This document shows, one piece after another, positions 46,453 through 49,241 of a DNA stretch of 49,241 nucleotides (positions are counted from its first letter, which is position 1; each line of letters opens with the position of its first letter). The position numbers were made by a program, and so were the translations under genes. The notes beneath the pieces were generated by a model, which saw only the letters and a list, made by a program, of their open reading frames with translations, was not told the DNA's origin and did not search any database. Source of the DNA: Rhodothermales bacterium (GTDB lineage Bacteria > Bacteroidota > Rhodothermia > Rhodothermales > Bin80); assembly GCA_022821875.1 (NCBI GenBank), contig JAJECV010000109.1, positions 1 through 49,241 of the forward strand, in the 5' to 3' direction.

Positions 46453-48212
46453 AGTTCCATCTCTTTTTATTTTTACTGCTTTTGTGCGCATGCACAGATC
46501 CCAATATCACCGTGATCCCTGCGGAACCCGTATTAGAGCGTCCGAATATCGTCTGGATCTCTGCAGAGGACATGGGACCGCGTCTTGGGTCCTATGGAGA
46601 TGAGGTTGCAAGGACGCCAAACCTGGATCGTCTGGCCGGTCTCGGCACCCGCTATACGCGTGTATTCACGACGGCGGGCGTATGCTCTCCGAGTCGTGCT
46701 GCGATCATTACCGGGATGCATCAGGTCAGTTTTGGCGCCCACCATATGCGAACGCTGTCGGGTGCCCCTTTTGCGCCGGAGCCTGCGCCGTACAGTGTCG
46801 TTCCGCCCCATTACGTGAAGACCTTTACCGAATACCTGCGTGCGGCAGGGTATTATACGACCAACAATGTAAAGGAGGACTACCAGTTTGAGACTCCGGT
46901 TACGGCATGGGACGAGTCCAGTTCGGAGGCGCACTGGCGCGGCCGCCGGGATGCGGATCAGCCGTTCTTTTCGGTCTTCAATTTTACGACGACGCATGAG
47001 AGCCGGATCTGGCCGGATCCGGCAGCGGCCTTTGCGTCCATGGGGCTGCCGGCATCGGCGGCAGATCCGCCGCCGGATCCCTTATCTACTGATCCTGAGG
47101 CGGTTGCGGTGCCTCCCTACTACCCGGATACGCCGGTCGTACGCCGGGATATTGCGCAGCAGTACGACAATATTGCAACCATGGATGCACAGGCCGGGAT
47201 GATTCTTGACCAGCTGGAAGAGGATGGCTTGATGGAGACTACGATTGTGTTCTTCTGGAGTGACCACGGGGACGGTTTGCCGCGCCATAAGCGGTGGCTC
47301 TATGATTCAGGGCTGCATGTTCCGCTCATTATCCGTACGCCGGGGCAGCTCCCCGGGGTCAATGAGGAGCTGGTGAGTTTCCTGGATCTTGCTCCGACGG
47401 TCCTTTCGCTGGCGGGGGTTGAGCCGCCGGCCCACATGCAGGGAAGGGCGCTTCTTGGCGGATTCGCAGGCAACAGGCCGCCGCATGAATATGTGTATGC
47501 GGCGAGGGATCGTTTTGATGAGCAGTACGACATGAGCCGGGCGGTTCGGGACACCCGGTACAAGTATATACGGAATTACCGGCCGGAGAAACCGTATGTG
47601 TTACGGATGGCGTACGCGAATGTGATGCCGACGATGCAGGAGCTTTTCAGACTTCAGGCAGGCGGCGGACTGACGGAAGTTCAATCTTTATGGATGCAGC
47701 CGCGCCGCCCGGTCCACGAGTTCTACGACACGAGGGCTGATCCGCATGAGGTGAATAATCTTGCGTACGATCCTGCGTACAGCGGCGATCTCTTCCGCCT
47801 GCAGACGGCGTTGGATGACTGGATGGCAGAGGTTGGGGACATGGGATTTACGTCTGAACTGGACATGGCGGAAGCCATGTGGCCGGGTGGAGAACAGCCG
47901 GTCACCGGTGCTCCCGTTATCCTGCCCCATGCAGCTGCGCGTACGGCCATCAGCAGATCGGGGGGATTGGATTTTTCCCGGAGCGGTGGAACGTTTGAGG
48001 GGCCGGTGGATGTGACGATGTACAGCGGAACACAGGGTGCGTCCATTGCCTACACGGTTCTTGATGATGCGGGCCATGAGGGCGACTGGCTGCTGTTCTC
48101 TTCCCCCCTTCAGCTGGACGAGAGTGTCGTGCTCCGTGCAAAAGCCATCCGGTATGGATACCGGGAAAGTGAGGTCATCGAAGCAGAGTTCATCATCTCA
48201 TCTGGCCGTTAG
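46449..48212 (+). CDS. lipoprotein sulfatase, heparan N-sulfatase-like
   Basis: A 587-aa type I sulfatase (lipobox LCAC, Cys15) that should hydrolyse sulfate esters or sulfamates outside the cytoplasm. The active-site signature is CSPSR (79-83), where Cys79 would be converted to formylglycine. ISAEDMGPRLGSYGD (37-51) and WSDHGDGLPRHKRWLYDSG fit the N-sulfoglucosamine sulfohydrolase-like group. The last ~85 residues look like a chitobiase/hexosaminidase C-terminal-type beta domain (SIAYTVLDD, VVLRAKAIRYGYRESEV). It overlaps the preceding gene by 4 bases and ends the PSD1-DUF1501 run. No sulfatase-maturating enzyme gene is in the window, so it must be supplied from elsewhere. The true substrate is unknown. 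Confidence 0.92.
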   Translation: MKFHLFLFLLLLCACTDPNITVIPAEPVLERPNIVWISAEDMGPRLGSYGDEVARTPNLDRLAGLGTRYTRVFTTAGVCSPSRAAIITGMHQVSFGAHHMRTLSGAPFAPEPAPYSVVPPHYVKTFTEYLRAAGYYTTNNVKEDYQFETPVTAWDESSSEAHWRGRRDADQPFFSVFNFTTTHESRIWPDPAAAFASMGLPASAADPPPDPLSTDPEAVAVPPYYPDTPVVRRDIAQQYDNIATMDAQAGMILDQLEEDGLMETTIVFFWSDHGDGLPRHKRWLYDSGLHVPLIIRTPGQLPGVNEELVSFLDLAPTVLSLAGVEPPAHMQGRALLGGFAGNRPPHEYVYAARDRFDEQYDMSRAVRDTRYKYIRNYRPEKPYVLRMAYANVMPTMQELFRLQAGGGLTEVQSLWMQPRRPVHEFYDTRADPHEVNNLAYDPAYSGDLFRLQTALDDWMAEVGDMGFTSELDMAEAMWPGGEQPVTGAPVILPHAAARTAISRSGGLDFSRSGGTFEGPVDVTMYSGTQGASIAYTVLDDAGHEGDWLLFSSPLQLDESVVLRAKAIRYGYRESEVIEAEFIISSGR

Positions 48213-48217
48213 ATGTA

Positions 48218-48337
48218 GATCGCTGCAAGTCTCCGGATGCCCCGGATCTGGTGCAGCGGCAGTTTCTGGCTGCGGGTAGACGGTTCAAACGTGTGCAGGA
48301 TGGGCGCATTACCTGCACCTCATACACGAAACTTCCC
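48218..48337 (+). pseudogene. possible IS3-family OrfB relic
   Basis: About 40 codons in one frame read DRCKSPDAPDLVQRQF followed by RVQDGRITCTSYTK. APDLVxRxF and RVxxxDITY are consecutive landmarks at the start of the IS3-family DDE integrase domain, so this may be a small relic in which the first catalytic Asp is lost (R in the D position). The flanking sequence does not continue the match. Confidence 0.3.
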
Positions 48338-48533
48338 ATAGAGGAGAGTGACAGACTTGACGGTCCGGCAACAATGATTGTGACGCTTTGCGGCAGTTAC
48401 CTTGAGATTACGCATGAAGTGAATGGTTGTCAGGACAGTACATCGTTACGAAGATGAATGGATCCGGCTTAACGATGAATCAGTGTTGTGGTGACGGAGG
48501 TGTTCTCGGACAATGCTCTGCATACATAGTTGT

Positions 48534-48575
48534 GTATTCAGATGAATTTGCCTGGGTATTCAGATTGAATTTGCC
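48534..48575. repeat. two direct repeats, possible IS21-type end
   Basis: GTATTCAGATGAATTTGCC (48534-48552) is repeated with one extra T as GTATTCAGATTGAATTTGCC (48556-48575). Closely spaced ~20-bp direct repeats are typical of IS21-family termini, where the transposase binds. No istA/istB genes are nearby, so this would be an orphan end. Confidence 0.35.
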
Positions 48576-48900
48576 CACCTGGCATGTCTAACGACACTAA
48601 CTTACGGCCCCTCAAAAAAAAACGCCCAAAAATGGGATTAGGAGAGATCCGTATTTTTATGTCACTATGAAATTGTGAAGATGGGTTTATTCTTTGGTGA
48701 GCCCTAAAACGCAACAGGAAGCTAAAGACAGGGATGGTCGCCGCATTGAAATTCAGCGCATATTTTGGAAACGAGAGACTGATGAGGAGGAATGATTGAC
48801 GCGGATGATGATCTATTTGGGATAACAGGTCGCCTGCGAATTCCAATCTGCTGAGTTGTGATTTCACATTCCTCCAGGCCCCCGGTGACTTAAGTCTCAA
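48538..48900 (-). pseudogene. doubtful gene fragment (LKSPGAWRNVK start)
   Basis: A 120-codon frame from a TTG start. Its first ~20 residues (RLKSPGAWRNVKSQLSRLE) look like the beginning of a real small protein, but the following sequence is low-quality and runs across the direct repeats at 48534-48575. Probably the decayed 5' end of a gene rather than a functional CDS. Confidence 0.25.
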
Positions 48901-48956
48901 AAATCTGCTGCGATATCATGTCTTTACTGGTCCGTCCAGATTCATGATTGCGAGCG

Positions 48957-49241
48957 TTACTCCTCTGCCCTTGACAAAACGATAAACCCGCCGCTGTAGC
49001 GAGCACTGCTATCTCTGTTCCAGTCATAGTATGATTGAAGAGTAAAATGTTCTAGATTGACCGGAGGATCCAGAGGATGAGGATTTTGACTAGGGGGGCT
49101 CAAAAGAAATAGTACATCCCGTAATATCGTATCTGAACTGTGATAAAAACTGAGTCCGTAATAACCATAAAATGGATCACGTCTCACAATTGAATACCCT
49201 CCATCAAGCGAGACAACTTCCGCTTCATCTCCTGGAGCATC
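48957..49241 (-). CDS. C-terminal part of an unknown protein, cut by window edge
   Basis: An open frame enters from the right edge and ends with TAA at 48957-48959, giving the last 94 residues of a protein (DAPGDEAEVVSLDGGYSI... to ...GGFIVLSRAEE). No internal ATG is needed; the frame is open to base 49241. The segment is rich in Tyr, Ser and Asp with no recognised domain. Because the frame runs off the window, its true start and length are unknown. Confidence 0.5.
   Translation of the reverse strand, partial: DAPGDEAEVVSLDGGYSIVRRDPFYGYYGLSFYHSSDTILRDVLFLLSPPSQNPHPLDPPVNLEHFTLQSYYDWNRDSSARYSGGFIVLSRAEE

Larger units (their letters stand above)
48213..48956. other. right-edge region of insertion-sequence debris
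   Basis: 744 bases after the sulfatase gene with no intact gene. It contains a possible IS3 transposase relic, a pair of direct repeats resembling IS21-type ends and a doubtful minus-strand frame, each listed separately. No clear terminator for the sulfatase operon is seen. Confidence 0.45.

Noticed and set aside
46449-48212. Phosphatase or DUF1501-like assignment for the last gene of the large cluster
   Set aside because: The CSPSR formylglycine signature and the ISAEDMGPRLGSYGD start are specific to sulfatases.
1-49241. tRNA, rRNA or other structured RNA genes
   Set aside because: I saw no cloverleaf-like sequence, rRNA motif or riboswitch consensus in the intergenic stretches. A covariance-model search would be needed to exclude small RNAs.

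Overview
The window looks like chromosome from a Gram-negative member of the Bacteroidota/Rhodothermota branch. The evidence is two TonB-dependent receptors with carboxypeptidase-regulatory-like N-terminal domains, two proteins with C-terminal type IX secretion (T9SS) sorting domains, a PorV/PorQ-type outer-membrane protein and many lipoprotein signal peptides. The base composition is moderately GC-rich. The PSD1/DUF1549/DUF1553, DUF1501 and CRTAC1 (ASPIC/UnbV) families are best known from Planctomycetes and marine Rhodothermota, which fits an aquatic polymer-degrading lifestyle. The exact taxon cannot be read from the sequence.

Layout. 1-832: no convincing gene. 833-4935: two different sodium/solute symporters (a DUF4212 plus VC_2705-type pair and an SGLT-like protein) around a small lipoprotein. 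5206-12142: a TonB-dependent receptor, a 780-aa T9SS-sorted surface protein and a PorV-like barrel, separated by hairpins and closed by a strong intrinsic terminator at 12187-12227. 12247-19887: a tightly packed run of three paralogous CRTAC1 lipoproteins, a TPR lipoprotein and an alpha/beta-hydrolase-fold protein whose nucleophile and catalytic histidine positions are substituted. 19888-21888, minus strand: a T9SS-sorted protein made of two plant-type LRR modules.

22078-31237 is an accessory patchwork. It holds a heptad-repeat coiled-coil protein, a decayed IS4/Tn5-type transposase, an ADP-ribosylglycohydrolase, a broken 6-bladed beta-propeller lipoprotein, an AlbA_2/HATPase protein with an Ig-like extension, a second TonB-dependent receptor and a stand-alone AAA ATPase.

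31826-48212 is the most striking part. About 16.4 kb on one strand carry three consecutive PSD1-DUF1501 gene pairs, then a DUF2231-like membrane protein with a CxxCH motif and LRRs, then a lipoprotein sulfatase. Junctions mostly overlap or are very short. The three PSD1 proteins each carry two CxxCH motifs and the three DUF1501 proteins are Tat substrates, so the products should work together in the periplasm. My inference is a c-type-haem-linked, membrane-anchored system acting on a sulfated polymer; no biochemical function is established for the PSD1/DUF1501 pair. 48213-49241 holds insertion-sequence relics and the 3' end of a minus-strand gene that runs off the window.
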